Shown here: piece by piece, positions 17,222-25,584 of the stretch | Numbering within the stretch: position 1 is the first letter of the stretch | Layout: each line of letters begins with the position of its first letter | Assembly (NCBI GenBank): GCA_002423495.1 | Contig: DIWN01000041.1 | Span: 1 to 64,000 of the forward strand | Source: Anaerolineaceae bacterium UBA6105 | GTDB taxonomy: Bacteria > Chloroflexota > Anaerolineae > Anaerolineales > Anaerolineaceae | Reading direction: 5' to 3' | DNA: 64,000 bases | The notes under the pieces: generated by a model | Seen by the model: only the letters and a program-made list of their open reading frames with translations | Databases searched by the model: none | Told to the model about the DNA's origin: nothing | Translations under genes and position numbers: made by a program

Positions 17222-17233
17222 GGATGTGCTGGC

Positions 17234-17267
17234 TTGATAAGGAAAAGGACTGCCTTTTCCTTATCAA
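17234..17267 (+). terminator. 15-bp hairpin ending the MacAB-like operon
   Basis: TTGATAAGGAAAAGG-ACTG-CCTTTTCCTTATCAA is a perfect 15-bp stem with a 4-nt loop, 12 bp past the lipoprotein stop. Half of it is the CCTTTTCCTTATCAAT string that also recurs in the repeat arrays, so it may derive from a repeat. Confidence 0.65.
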
Positions 17268-17288
17268 TTAATCCTCACATTACAATCC

Positions 17289-17667
17289 CGATTGAGGCAT
17301 CACGCAGGGGGAGGCTTCGCACGGCATAAACCCACAAAATCCTCTCTACTAATCACGGTTGACGCAGGCGTCAACCCTACAAGGTTCTCACTCTTTGTCT
17401 GCCTTACTCCTGTAGGGAAAAGGCCTGCCTTTTCCTTATCAATTTGCCTTCACACCGTCCTGGTTGATGCATCCCGCAGGGGGAGGCTTTGCACGGCGTC
17501 AACCCTACCTCACAATCTCGTTAGGTCGAGGCATCACGCAGGGAGAGGTTTTGCACGACCATAAACCAAACATTCTCATTAATTGCCGGCGTTTGTGATG
17601 TCAGGTTGAAGTGCGCAACCTGACCTACAAAGACTCTAATCATGGTTGACGCAGGCGTCAACCCTAC
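17289..17667. repeat. right array of GGTTGACGC...GCGTCAACC palindromic repeats
   Basis: Same family as the array at 12739-13020. Copies are at 17289-17336 (degenerate), 17357-17380, 17462-17508 (47-bp form), 17523-17567 (degenerate) and 17644-17667. The 24-bp copies at 17357 and 17644 are identical. The GTCAGGTTG / CAACCTGACCTAC hairpin recurs at 17600-17628. The following stretch to 17769 has only a TATAAT at 17712-17717 that may serve the next gene. Confidence 0.8.
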
Positions 17668-17769
17668 AAGGTTCTCGCAACACAATCGCATCGGGGGAAC
17701 TTCCGACCTGATATAATAAGCTTTTAAAGGCAGACCTTTATCAAGAAGGCTGCCCGTCGGAGGATTTAT

Positions 17770-18426
17770 ATGGAAATTACCTGGTATGGTCATTCATGTT
17801 TTCGCATTACTGAGCGAGGGTTTGCTAACGTCGTTACTGATCCCTTCGATTCAGCCGTGGTGGGCTACAACCCACTCAAATTGAAAGCTGAAATTGTCAC
17901 GGTTAGCTGTAACGATCTCGGTCACAACAACCTGAGCTCCGTCAAAGGCGATGCTTTTGAGATCACCGGACCCGGCGAGTATGAACGCGGCAGCGTTTTC
18001 ATCACGGGCATCCAAACCACACCGCATGATCTGAATGGAAAATCTCTGCGCAACACGCTTTATGTGCTCGATTATGGCAAGCTGACCATCCTTCACCTCG
18101 GCAAGATCAACTTTGTGCCCTCGCAAAGCCTGATTGAGGAACTCGGCAACATAAACGTCGCCATGGTGCCGGTTGGGGACGGCGGCGCGCTCAACGCCTC
18201 CAAAGCCGCTGAGGTTATCAGCATGCTGGAGCCAAACATCGTTATTCCCATGCACTATGAAACCCCCTACTCCAAACTTGGGCTGGATCCCCTGAGCAAA
18301 TTCCTCAAGGAAATGGGCATCACCTCGCTGGAGACGATGGAATCCTATAAAATTTCCGGTAGTACCGCTTTCACCGATGAAGAAACTCACGTGATCGCGC
18401 TCGATCCAAAACTTACATCGCTCTGA
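17770..18426 (+). CDS. MBL-fold metal-dependent hydrolase (UPF0173-like)
   Basis: A 218-residue protein of the metallo-beta-lactamase superfamily, class related to UPF0173/UlaG. The start MEITWYGHSCFRI is characteristic. It also has DPFDSAVVGYN, a GPGEYERGSVFITGI segment, and HYETPYSKL near residue 160-170. The canonical HxHxDH is reduced to SCNDLGHNN, as in part of this group, so catalytic activity is uncertain. GGAGG lies 7 bases upstream of the ATG. It is the first gene of a compact run with the 100-residue protein (1-bp gap) and mutY. Confidence 0.82.
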   Translation: MEITWYGHSCFRITERGFANVVTDPFDSAVVGYNPLKLKAEIVTVSCNDLGHNNLSSVKGDAFEITGPGEYERGSVFITGIQTTPHDLNGKSLRNTLYVLDYGKLTILHLGKINFVPSQSLIEELGNINVAMVPVGDGGALNASKAAEVISMLEPNIVIPMHYETPYSKLGLDPLSKFLKEMGITSLETMESYKISGSTAFTDEETHVIALDPKLTSL

Positions 18427-18427
18427 T

Positions 18428-18730
18428 ATGCCTGTCAAAGTCCTGATCACCTGGAATGTAATACCTGGCCGCGAGCAGGAATACTTTGGTTATGTGGTGG
18501 GGGAATACCTTCCTGAGGTAAACCGGCTGGGTTTGAATGTAACCGACGCCTGGATAACCGTGTTTGGCGATCATCCCCAGGTGCTGATTGGTGCCGTCAT
18601 GCCCGATTTGCCGAGCGCACAACGGCTGATTCACTCTCCGGACTGGATGGATCTATCCGATCGCCTGCAGGAATTTGTGCGGGATTTTAAGCTCAAGCTG
18701 GTCAAGCAGCGAGGCGCTTTTCAATTTTAA
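18428..18730 (+). CDS. conserved-looking 100-residue protein, dimeric alpha/beta barrel-like
   Basis: A 100-residue soluble protein, MPVKVLITWNVIPGREQEYFG..., with an alternating beta-alpha-beta pattern (VKVLITWNV, EYFGYVVGEYLPEV, DAWITVFG, QVLIGAVM, AQRLIHSPDWMDLSDRLQEFV). This resembles ferredoxin-like dimeric barrels such as NIPSNAP/ABM proteins. No specific family is recognised. Its stop codon shares one base with the mutY start (TAATG), so the two are translationally coupled. Confidence 0.7.
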   Translation: MPVKVLITWNVIPGREQEYFGYVVGEYLPEVNRLGLNVTDAWITVFGDHPQVLIGAVMPDLPSAQRLIHSPDWMDLSDRLQEFVRDFKLKLVKQRGAFQF

Positions 18731-19782
18731 TGCAGCAACTCTCCGATAAACTTTTAAGTTGGTATGACGAGAACGCCAGGTGCTTGCCCTGGCGTTCTGA
18801 CCCCACGCCCTACAAGGTTTGGGTGTCTGAGATCATGCTCCAACAAACACAGGTGGAAACCGTCATTCCCTATTTTCAGCGCTTCATGGAACGCTTTCCC
18901 GATCTCGCCAGCCTGGCAGATGCGGAAGAAAGCGAGGTGCTGCAGAATTGGGAAGGGCTTGGCTACTACAGCCGCGCCCGCAACCTGCATAAAGCCGCGC
19001 GTTTAATAGTTAACGACTTCAACGGTCAGATACCTGCGGACATTGAGGCGCTCAAGAGCTTGCCCGGGATCGGCGCTTACACTGCTGGCGCTATCGCTTC
19101 AATCGCTTTTAATGCACCTGAGCCGGCTTTAGACGCGAACATTCGGCGCGTGACCATCCGCCTGCTGGACCTGCATGAACCCCCCGGCAGCAAGACGGAT
19201 GCCCACTTGTGGGAGTTTGCACGCCAGCTCCTGCCCTCGGCGCGAAGTGGCGATTATAGCCAGGCGCTCATGGATCTCGGCAGCGCTGTCTGCACGCCGA
19301 CTAACCCACTTTGCCAGCTTTGCCCCTTGCAGAGTGAATGTCTCGCTTTCCGACGCGGCACGCAATCAGAGCTCCCGGTGCGCAAACCGAAAGCTAAAGT
19401 GCCACACAGGCTGGTGGTGGCGGGGGTTATTACGCACGGGAATGACGTGTTGCTAGCCCGCCGACCTGCTGATGGCATGCTGGGAAATCTTTGGGAATAT
19501 CCTGGCGGGTCCCTACCAGAAGAAACAACAGACTTGCCCGGAGCTTTACAGGTAATGTTGGAAAAGCGTTTCGGGATTTATGTTGAGGTGGGAGCACAGG
19601 TGGGCGCCTTCAAACACGCTTACACACATTTCAGGATCACCCTGCACGCTTTCGCCTGCCAGCTTTCTGCTCACGAGCCAATAATCTTAGCGCCGGGTTT
19701 CGCCTGGGTTGCCATTGAAGATCTCTCCGCCTATCCAATGGGAAAGGTGGCGCGCTTGATCTCCCGTGAGTTGGTTTCTTAA
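18730..19782 (+). CDS. mutY: A/G-specific adenine DNA glycosylase MutY
   Basis: A 350-residue base-excision repair enzyme that removes adenine mispaired with 8-oxoguanine. The N-terminal HhH-GPD domain has the catalytic Glu region EIMLQQTQVETVIPYF, the helix-hairpin-helix LPGIGAYTAGAIASIAF and catalytic Asp in ALDANIRRV. The 4Fe-4S cluster is bound by C-x6-C-x2-C-x5-C (CTPTNPLCQLCPLQSEC). The C-terminal NUDIX-like domain (about 225-350) recognises 8-oxoG. The start is fixed by the one-base overlap with the preceding gene. Confidence 0.95.
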   Translation: MQQLSDKLLSWYDENARCLPWRSDPTPYKVWVSEIMLQQTQVETVIPYFQRFMERFPDLASLADAEESEVLQNWEGLGYYSRARNLHKAARLIVNDFNGQIPADIEALKSLPGIGAYTAGAIASIAFNAPEPALDANIRRVTIRLLDLHEPPGSKTDAHLWEFARQLLPSARSGDYSQALMDLGSAVCTPTNPLCQLCPLQSECLAFRRGTQSELPVRKPKAKVPHRLVVAGVITHGNDVLLARRPADGMLGNLWEYPGGSLPEETTDLPGALQVMLEKRFGIYVEVGAQVGAFKHAYTHFRITLHAFACQLSAHEPIILAPGFAWVAIEDLSAYPMGKVARLISRELVS

Positions 19783-19799
19783 GGCAAGAGAGGGTTAAA

Positions 19800-19980
19800 A
19801 AAACAATCGGCAAAAAAAGGGGCGGTGATTCGTAGGGAAGATTGGCGTTCTTGTCGACAATCCGCCAATGATTCTTCAAGCAAAAATCGCGTTATCAAAC
19901 AATCGGCGGATTGAGCCTCGCCTAACCTCGCAGCAAAACTGAAAAGTCAGACGAAGCTCAATCTCGCCCTACCAAAATAT
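19800..19980. repeat. intergenic repeat related to the 4.7-4.9 kb module
   Basis: The 218-bp gap after mutY carries GTAGGGAAGATTGGCG / CAATCCGCCAATGATTC and ATCGGCGGATTGAGCCTCGCC ... CTCAATCTCGCCCTACC. This repeats the arrangement seen near 4671-4857 (GATTGG / CAATCCGCC, CGGCGGATTGAGGG / CCCTCAATCTCGCCCTAC). No gene is seen. Confidence 0.6.
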
Positions 19981-20000
19981 ATTGGGGGAATTAATAAAAA

Positions 20001-20411
20001 CTATCCGCTCAATTCTTTGAAATTGATGCGTTTGACCAAGCCGGTTTCTTCGATCATTCCGTCCAGGAATTCAGCGGTTGGACCGCCAGAAAATTCATCC
20101 CGGCTGGTTAGAAATTCGAGGAAGAATGGCAGGCTTACACCGGCCACAATATCCGCGCCGTTTTCGCCTTCCGCCATCAATGAAGCGTTGAATGGGGAAG
20201 CGCCCCAGAGATCCACCATGTAAACATAGGGCAGACCCTGCCCGCGGTAACCTTCGGCTGCTGTCCGCATTTTCTCCACCAATTCATCCACGTTATCGCC
20301 ATCCACAAAGGGCAGCACAGTGATGTTTTCGGTCTCGCCTGTGATCATTTCAGCCGCTTCAAACAATCCCTGGGCAAAACTTGCATGGGAACAAAGAATA
20401 ACTCCAATCAT
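20001..20411 (-). CDS. PTS EIIA component, mannose family (orphan)
   Basis: A 136-residue protein of EIIA-Man type. The start MIGVILCSHASFAQGLFEAA carries the phosphorylatable His9, and VDLWGASPFNAS is the conserved loop of the fold. Full PTS uptake would need EIIB, EIIC and EIID proteins plus EI and HPr, none of which is in the window, so a regulatory or kinase-type (DhaM-like) role is possible. The start at 20411 is supported by AAGGAGAAGGTGAG directly upstream. It lies 47 bp downstream of upp on the same strand and is probably co-transcribed. Confidence 0.85.
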   Translation of the reverse strand: MIGVILCSHASFAQGLFEAAEMITGETENITVLPFVDGDNVDELVEKMRTAAEGYRGQGLPYVYMVDLWGASPFNASLMAEGENGADIVAGVSLPFFLEFLTSRDEFSGGPTAEFLDGMIEETGLVKRINFKELSG

Positions 20412-20458
20412 CTCACCTTCTCCTTTTTCGAAATATTCTAACAGCAAAAAGCTGTGCT

Positions 20459-21082
20459 TTAAGTGCCAAACTGCCTGTCGCCAGCGTCGCCGAGACCAGG
20501 CAGGATATAGCCATTCTCATTGAGGCGTTCGTCAATCGCAGCCAGATGGATCGGGACGTCTGGATGAGCTCCATGCAGCCGAGCAATCCCCTCTGGCGCT
20601 GCAATCAAGGCAATGAATTTGATTTTGGTAACTCCCCACTGCTTGAGGATGTCCACGGCCGCCACTGCCGAGCCGCCCGTTGCCAGCATCGGATCCAGGA
20701 TCAGGCACACACCCACAGTCGGTGAAATTGGCAGACGGTTGTAATACGCCACCGGCTTGAGCGTGCGTTCATCGCGGTACAAACCTATGTGCCAGACTTC
20801 CGCACCAGGCATCAGCCCCCAGACCCCCTCAACCATGCCAAGCCCAGCCCGCAAAATCGGCACCAAACCGATGCGCTCCAGAAGTTTCACGCCGGTCGTC
20901 TCCATCATCGGGGTCATCACGCTGCTTGGACGCACTGCCAGGTCCACGGTAGCTTCATAAGTCAGCATGGCTGAAATCTCGCGCACCAGCTCGCGGAATT
21001 TTTTTGGTTCGGTACTGGCATCTCTCAGGAGGGTCAGTTTTGCGGCAATTAATGGATGGGTAGAGGGAAAGACATTTTCCAT
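20459..21082 (-). CDS. upp: uracil phosphoribosyltransferase
   Basis: A 207-residue pyrimidine salvage enzyme that makes UMP from uracil and PRPP. Motifs: [13 protein letters not shown] at the N-terminus, [14 protein letters not shown], the PRPP-binding [17 protein letters not shown] (about 125-141), and the C-terminal uracil-binding [16 protein letters not shown]. Length and motifs are standard. The divergent NYN gene starts 199 bp away. Confidence 0.97.
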   Translation of the reverse strand: MENVFPSTHPLIAAKLTLLRDASTEPKKFRELVREISAMLTYEATVDLAVRPSSVMTPMMETTGVKLLERIGLVPILRAGLGMVEGVWGLMPGAEVWHIGLYRDERTLKPVAYYNRLPISPTVGVCLILDPMLATGGSAVAAVDILKQWGVTKIKFIALIAAPEGIARLHGAHPDVPIHLAAIDERLNENGYILPGLGDAGDRQFGT

Positions 21083-21281
21083 GCGATGTTCTCCAGTTCT
21101 GGTTTACCCTGAGCTGCACAATCAGCTGTTTTGCTCAGAAACTGAAATAATTGTACTCGACCAGGGACGTAAAGGACGGGTGATAATGCCAATGACACCG
21201 ATTATCTTTGACCATTTTACTGCCCTAACCCTAATACCAAAAGAATCGGCAGAAAAGCAGCTCTTTGGTTACAATAGTGGC

Positions 21282-21776
21282 ATGCAATACATCATCGATG
21301 GACACAATCTCATTCCCCATATACGCGGACTCAGTTTGCGGGACCTGGATGACGAACAAGCCCTGATCGAGGTGATCACCCCATTCCTGCGCGCCACATC
21401 CTCGCGGGCGTTGGTATTTTTTGACAGGGCAGCCCAGGGGCACGAAGGCAAGCGTAACTTTGGGCTGGTGCAGGCGGTTTTCGTGCATGCTTCGCAAAGC
21501 GCTGATGCCGCGATTGAAAACCACATTCACAAACTCGGAGCCTCTGCGCGCAACCAGACGCTGGTCAGCTCTGACCGTCGTGTCCAGGCAGCCGGAAGGG
21601 CACGCTACATGACCGTCCTGAGCAGCGCGGAGTTCGCTCAAAAGGTCCAGGCGAATACCGGGTCCCGTGACAGTCAAACAGATGATGAACAGCAACTGAC
21701 CCCCGAAGAGATTGCCCGCTGGGAGGAGCTCTTCACGCAATACGGCAGCCAACCTCCGGACGGTCTCAATCCGTAA
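21282..21776 (+). CDS. NYN domain protein (YacP/Rae1-like putative RNase)
   Basis: A 164-residue PIN-like NYN protein. The N-terminal MQYIIDGHNLIPHI gives the first catalytic Asp; ALVFFDRAAQGHEGKRNFG and ADAAIENHIHKLG follow with further acidic residues, and NQTLVSSDRRVQAAGRA carries the SSDR motif of the family. B. subtilis Rae1 is a ribosome-associated endonuclease of this group; the function here is inferred. The start at 21282 follows TACAAT by only a few bases, so the transcript may be leaderless. An open frame extends upstream over upp but has no domain sequence there. Confidence 0.85.
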   Translation: MQYIIDGHNLIPHIRGLSLRDLDDEQALIEVITPFLRATSSRALVFFDRAAQGHEGKRNFGLVQAVFVHASQSADAAIENHIHKLGASARNQTLVSSDRRVQAAGRARYMTVLSSAEFAQKVQANTGSRDSQTDDEQQLTPEEIARWEELFTQYGSQPPDGLNP

Positions 21777-21826
21777 CTCCTTTTTTACATTACCCAAAAT
21801 TTTCGTTTTGGCTAAAGCCGAATTCA

Positions 21827-21855
21827 TTGCGGGGGTTAACATAAGAGATTATAAT
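21827..21855 (+). promoter_or_regulatory. promoter of the PIG-L deacetylase operon
   Basis: TTGCGG (21827-21832), 17 bp spacer and a perfect TATAAT (21850-21855), 26 bp before the start codon. Confidence 0.55.
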
Positions 21856-21881
21856 TTCAACGTTGTACAAAAGGTATTCAA

Positions 21882-22742
21882 ATGAAAAACGAATCTCGCG
21901 CAAGACGCATCCTCTCAGTTCTCGCCCACCCGGATGACGAAGCATTTGGCATGGGCGGCACGCTTGCGCTTTATGCCATGCGGGGAGTTGAGGTTTATTT
22001 GGCCTGTGCCACGCTCGGCGAGGCAGGCGAGATACCTCCCGACTTTCTGCAAAATGAGCTGAGTTCCGCGGCTTTACGCGAAAGCGAATTGGATTGCTCG
22101 GCGGATTCGCTGATGCTCAAACAGGTTTTCAAGCTGGGCTTCCGCGACTCTGGCATGGCGGGATCTCCTGACAACCTGCACCCGGATGCCCTGGTTGCCC
22201 GCCCGATGGAAGAGGCTGTGGAACGAATTGCTGAGGTGATGCGCCAGGTTCGCCCCGACATCGTGCTCACTTTTGACCCTGTCGGCGGCTATTACCACCC
22301 CGACCACATTCGCGTCCACGAGGCAACTGCTCTGGCCTTCGAACGCGTCCGCCAGGAACTTGGCACGTCCGACCCGCAAGCCCTCGTCCGGCTTTATTAC
22401 CACACCATGCCCAAAGCAAGCATCAAATTTGCGATATTCTGGATGCGTCTTCAGGGCAAAGATCCGCGCAAGGTCGGCCGCAATAAGGATATCGACCTGG
22501 TTCAAATCGCCTCGGAGTCTTTTCCGGTGCATGTCAAAATCAATTACCGCCCGGTCTTGAAGCAGCGCGAAGAGGCAGCCGCCTGCCACGCCAGCCAGGG
22601 CGGCGGGCAAAAGCCCTTTGGCTTGAGCGCCTGGCTTATCAGGCTCTTCAGCAAGCCAACAGACCGCTTTATGCAGGGCTTCCCTGAGCCGGCTCACAAG
22701 CAGAGAGTGAAAAATGACTTATTTTGGGGGATGAATGGATAA
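21882..22742 (+). CDS. PIG-L family N-deacetylase
   Basis: A 286-residue zinc-dependent deacetylase of the LmbE/PIG-L family. The first metal motif AHPDDE is at about residues 14-19 within VLAHPDDEAFGMGG, and the second is YHPDHIRVHEAT near 140, which supplies the other His. Relatives deacetylate N-acetylglucosaminyl compounds (MshB, BshB, GlcNAc-PI). No thiol-biosynthesis gene is next to it, so the substrate is open. Its end overlaps the CapA-like gene by 8 bp. Confidence 0.9.
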   Translation: MKNESRARRILSVLAHPDDEAFGMGGTLALYAMRGVEVYLACATLGEAGEIPPDFLQNELSSAALRESELDCSADSLMLKQVFKLGFRDSGMAGSPDNLHPDALVARPMEEAVERIAEVMRQVRPDIVLTFDPVGGYYHPDHIRVHEATALAFERVRQELGTSDPQALVRLYYHTMPKASIKFAIFWMRLQGKDPRKVGRNKDIDLVQIASESFPVHVKINYRPVLKQREEAAACHASQGGGQKPFGLSAWLIRLFSKPTDRFMQGFPEPAHKQRVKNDLFWGMNG

Positions 22743-24483
22743 TTCTCCCTGTTCCAAGTCTATGCCGCTCGGTCTGGTCAGCTTCATAATCCTGATCAGC
22801 ATCTTGCTGGGAGCCTGCCAGCCGCAGCTGCCCCCCTCACCCAGCCCACAGTCAACCTCCACATTGCTGCCTGCCACATCAGTTCCTCCAACGGCTACCG
22901 CCACAGCAGCACCCAGCCCCACTCCGACTCCCTTGCCGCTGACCCTTTGGATCGATCCCCTGCTGCCTTTGGATTTTCTCAAGAAGATCAGCCTGCCTGA
23001 AGGCGTGCTCAAGGCCGGAACCAAGTCGGAAGCTAATCTCTTTCTAAGCGCTGGAGACCCCCCAGGAAACAATTTGTTGCTGGCGGAAACCTGGCAGAGC
23101 TACGCCCTGGTTGCACCCTTCTTCACTATCCAGGACAATCTCACGCTGGCGCAATTGCGTTCCATTGCCCGCGGCTATGAACCTGAAGACCAGGGATTGG
23201 ATTTTGACATCCTCCTGGTGCGCAACCAGGATAATGCCCTGGTTTCGCATCTGCTTAACATGTCTGCCAGCACGATACCCCCAGGAAACAAGATCGACCA
23301 GGTAGGCGATGAGTTATTCAGACCAACTGTTAAAACGCAGGCGGGCACCTGGGCAATTCTGCCTTTTGAATTGCTCGCGCCACAGTGGAAAATCATTTCC
23401 GTTGACGGAAAGAGCCCGCTCGATGATGATTTCTCTCCTGAATCAACCCCGCTCACACAGCGGATCATCCTCAGCACGAATCTTGCTGATCTTAGCCTCA
23501 ACGAGGATCAACTCAAGTCGCTCGTGCCCCCTCCCAACGCTGACCAGACCCAACTGACAAGCCTGATCATGACGGGCGTTACCGCCATGGCACGCGACAC
23601 TGCCTTCATCATGTCCACTGAGGGTGTGCTTTTTCCGGGAACAGAAATTCGGGATTTCATGCGAGCTGCCGATTTGACCCACATCAGTAATGAAGTTTCT
23701 TTTTACGATGAATGTCCTTTCCCTGACCCGGATTACCCTGGCTATATTTTTTGCAGTGATCCCGCTTATATTGAGCTTCTTGCTGACCTTGGCGCGGATG
23801 TAATTGAGCTCACCGGCAACCATAATAACGATGTGCGCACACTTTATAGAGTAGACTCCGTTCCATTTACCCTTGATCTTTACAGCGAATATGGCATGCA
23901 GTGGTATGCCGGCGGGGTAAACCTCGCCGATGCAAAGGAGCCTTTGCTGATCGAGAGCAATGGGAATAAGCTGGCTTTCATTGGATGCAACTCCTACGGA
24001 CCCGAGATAGCATGGGCTACGGAGGATTCCAGTGGGGCTGCGCCCTGCGAGGACCTGGGCTGGATTTCCGATGAGGTCACCCGCCTGCGCAGCGAAGGGT
24101 ACCTGCCGATCGTGACCTTCCAATACCAGGAGGAATACCTTGTCACGGCGCAATCTTCTGCCATCCGCGATTTTCGACTCCTGGCCGATGCCGGGGCGGT
24201 GATCGTCAACGGCAGCCAGAGCCATGTTACCAAGGCAATGGAGTTCAGGAATAATAGTTTCATTCACTACGGACTGGGAAACCTCTTTTTTGACCAGCCC
24301 GGATTCTATATCACTTATGACGGTATCATTCAGAAGCATTTCTTCTACCAGGGGCGTCACATTTCCACCCAACTCCTCACTATCACGCTTGAAGAAACCG
24401 CCAAACCCCGCTTGATGACCCAGGAAGAACGCCAGAAGTTCCTCGGGAATGTTTTTGAGGCATCCAGATTGCTGAAGGAGTAG
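22735..24483 (+). CDS. CapA-family lipoprotein (poly-gamma-glutamate synthesis protein-like)
   Basis: A 582-residue exported protein with lipobox LGAC (Cys about 28) and a Ser/Thr/Pro linker to about residue 65. An N-terminal region (about 70-270) resembles solute-binding folds. The CapA metallophosphatase-like domain (about 275-560) shows LIMTGVTAMARDT, LTHISNEVSFYDECPF, ADVIELTGNHNNDVR, VTFQYQEEY and VNGSQSHVTKAMEF with FIHYGLGNLFFD. CapA proteins take part in poly-gamma-glutamate capsule export; capB and capC homologues are absent, so the role here is uncertain. It overlaps the PIG-L gene and lies 3 bp before a MerR regulator. Confidence 0.87.
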   Translation: MDNSPCSKSMPLGLVSFIILISILLGACQPQLPPSPSPQSTSTLLPATSVPPTATATAAPSPTPTPLPLTLWIDPLLPLDFLKKISLPEGVLKAGTKSEANLFLSAGDPPGNNLLLAETWQSYALVAPFFTIQDNLTLAQLRSIARGYEPEDQGLDFDILLVRNQDNALVSHLLNMSASTIPPGNKIDQVGDELFRPTVKTQAGTWAILPFELLAPQWKIISVDGKSPLDDDFSPESTPLTQRIILSTNLADLSLNEDQLKSLVPPPNADQTQLTSLIMTGVTAMARDTAFIMSTEGVLFPGTEIRDFMRAADLTHISNEVSFYDECPFPDPDYPGYIFCSDPAYIELLADLGADVIELTGNHNNDVRTLYRVDSVPFTLDLYSEYGMQWYAGGVNLADAKEPLLIESNGNKLAFIGCNSYGPEIAWATEDSSGAAPCEDLGWISDEVTRLRSEGYLPIVTFQYQEEYLVTAQSSAIRDFRLLADAGAVIVNGSQSHVTKAMEFRNNSFIHYGLGNLFFDQPGFYITYDGIIQKHFFYQGRHISTQLLTITLEETAKPRLMTQEERQKFLGNVFEASRLLKE

Positions 24484-24486
24484 CGC

Positions 24487-25443
24487 ATGACTACGATTGA
24501 CAGTTTTCCGAACGAACCTACGTTTACCATAAAGGCGGTACAAAACCGGACGGGCATCAAACCTGTGACTCTGCGTGCCTGGGAACGGCGCTATGATCTG
24601 CTGCAGCCGACCCGAATGGCCAATGGTTACCGCCTCTATTCAGAGCGCGACGTGCAGCTGCTCCTCTGGGTTCAACGCCGCCTGGACTCTGACGTGAGCA
24701 TCAGCCAGGTGGTGCATCAATACAAACAGGAACGCGAAAAAGGCAACTGGCCTGAAAGCGTCCAGACCATCGTGGCAGATACTCCCCGCCGAAAGCCACC
24801 GCGCCCCGCGCGGGACTTTGCCGAAATCCTCTTTGGCGCCATGATCTCACACAACGAAGACCGCGCCAATGCCATTTTGGACGAGTGCCAGACCTATTTC
24901 AGCCTCATGACTATCTTTGAAGAAATCATCAGCCCCAGCCTTGAGCTATTGAATGAAGCCTGGTTTAGGGGTGAGATTCTGATTGCTACCGAACACATTG
25001 GGCTCGGATACCTCAACAGCAAACTCCAGGAAATAATGCACAACCTGCCGGTGGTCAAAGAAGGCGCCTTGATTTTGGTTGGGTGTGGACCGGAAGAAAT
25101 GCGCGAATTAAACGCCTTGATGCTGGCAGTTTTATTGCGGCAGGCTGGATCATACGTGGAATATCTGGGGCCTGACCTCCCCGTGGAAGATTTGCTCGAT
25201 TACTCTACCTACGCAAAACCCAAGCTGATTTGCCTGACAGTCAACCAAGAGCCAACTGCTTATCTATTGCGTGGATTCGCCGAAAAACTGGCAAATTTGC
25301 GGGGAAAACCGAAGCTGGCATACGGAGGACGATATCTGGATGAGAATCCGGAAGCCCGCACCGAGCTCGGCGGAATTTACCTGGGTCTGACCCTCAGCGA
25401 GGCCGTCGCAAAGGTGAAACATATCCTGACCTTTGGGGTTTAG
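24487..25443 (+). CDS. MerR-type regulator with degenerate cobalamin-binding domain (CarH/LitR-like)
   Basis: A 318-residue regulator. The MerR helix-turn-helix is at about 13-80 (FTIKAVQNRTGIKPVTLRAWERRYDLLQPTR...GYRLYSERDV). A helical B12-binding-2 segment follows (about 110-185) with Trp159 and Glu169-His170, the residues that in CarH contact the adenosyl group. The Rossmann B12 domain starts at about 195, but where CarH has the cobalt-ligating His (E-x-H) this protein has Glu204-Met205-Arg206. Light sensing through adenosylcobalamin is therefore doubtful. It sits 3 bp after the CapA-like gene, so it is transcribed with it. Confidence 0.88.
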   Translation: MTTIDSFPNEPTFTIKAVQNRTGIKPVTLRAWERRYDLLQPTRMANGYRLYSERDVQLLLWVQRRLDSDVSISQVVHQYKQEREKGNWPESVQTIVADTPRRKPPRPARDFAEILFGAMISHNEDRANAILDECQTYFSLMTIFEEIISPSLELLNEAWFRGEILIATEHIGLGYLNSKLQEIMHNLPVVKEGALILVGCGPEEMRELNALMLAVLLRQAGSYVEYLGPDLPVEDLLDYSTYAKPKLICLTVNQEPTAYLLRGFAEKLANLRGKPKLAYGGRYLDENPEARTELGGIYLGLTLSEAVAKVKHILTFGV

Positions 25444-25582
25444 AAGAACGGGACACCTTATCCGCTTCGCTATCCGGGCAGGTCCGCGTTCCCTAAGATA
25501 ATCACCTGTAACCTACAGTGAATCGGAACGGCGCACCCCATCCGCTTCGCTACCAGGGCAGGGACCGTTCCCTACGACGATC
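25444..25582. repeat. two copies of the TCCGCTTCGCTACCAGGGCAGG repeat
   Basis: The 141 bp between the MerR gene and convergent glyQS hold two modules. One is at 25444-25497 (GAACGGGACACCTTATCCGC ... CGCGTTCCCTAAGA). The other is at about 25523-25580 (GAACGGCGCACCCCATCCGC ... GACCGTTCCCTACGA). Both resemble the unit at 8175-8236. Their GAACGG / CCGTTC ends could pair and end transcripts from both sides. Confidence 0.7.
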
Positions 25583-25584
25583 TT

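Noticed and set aside
12739..17667. CRISPR array
   Set aside because: Repeats are palindromic, of unequal length and spacing, with no cas genes; they fit REP-like elements.
17292..17793. Frames in the right repeat array
   Set aside because: Their sequence is the GGTTGACGC repeat translated; no independent support.
20967..21281. N-terminal extension of the NYN protein over upp
   Set aside because: The extension is antisense to upp, and the NYN domain begins exactly at the internal ATG at 21282.
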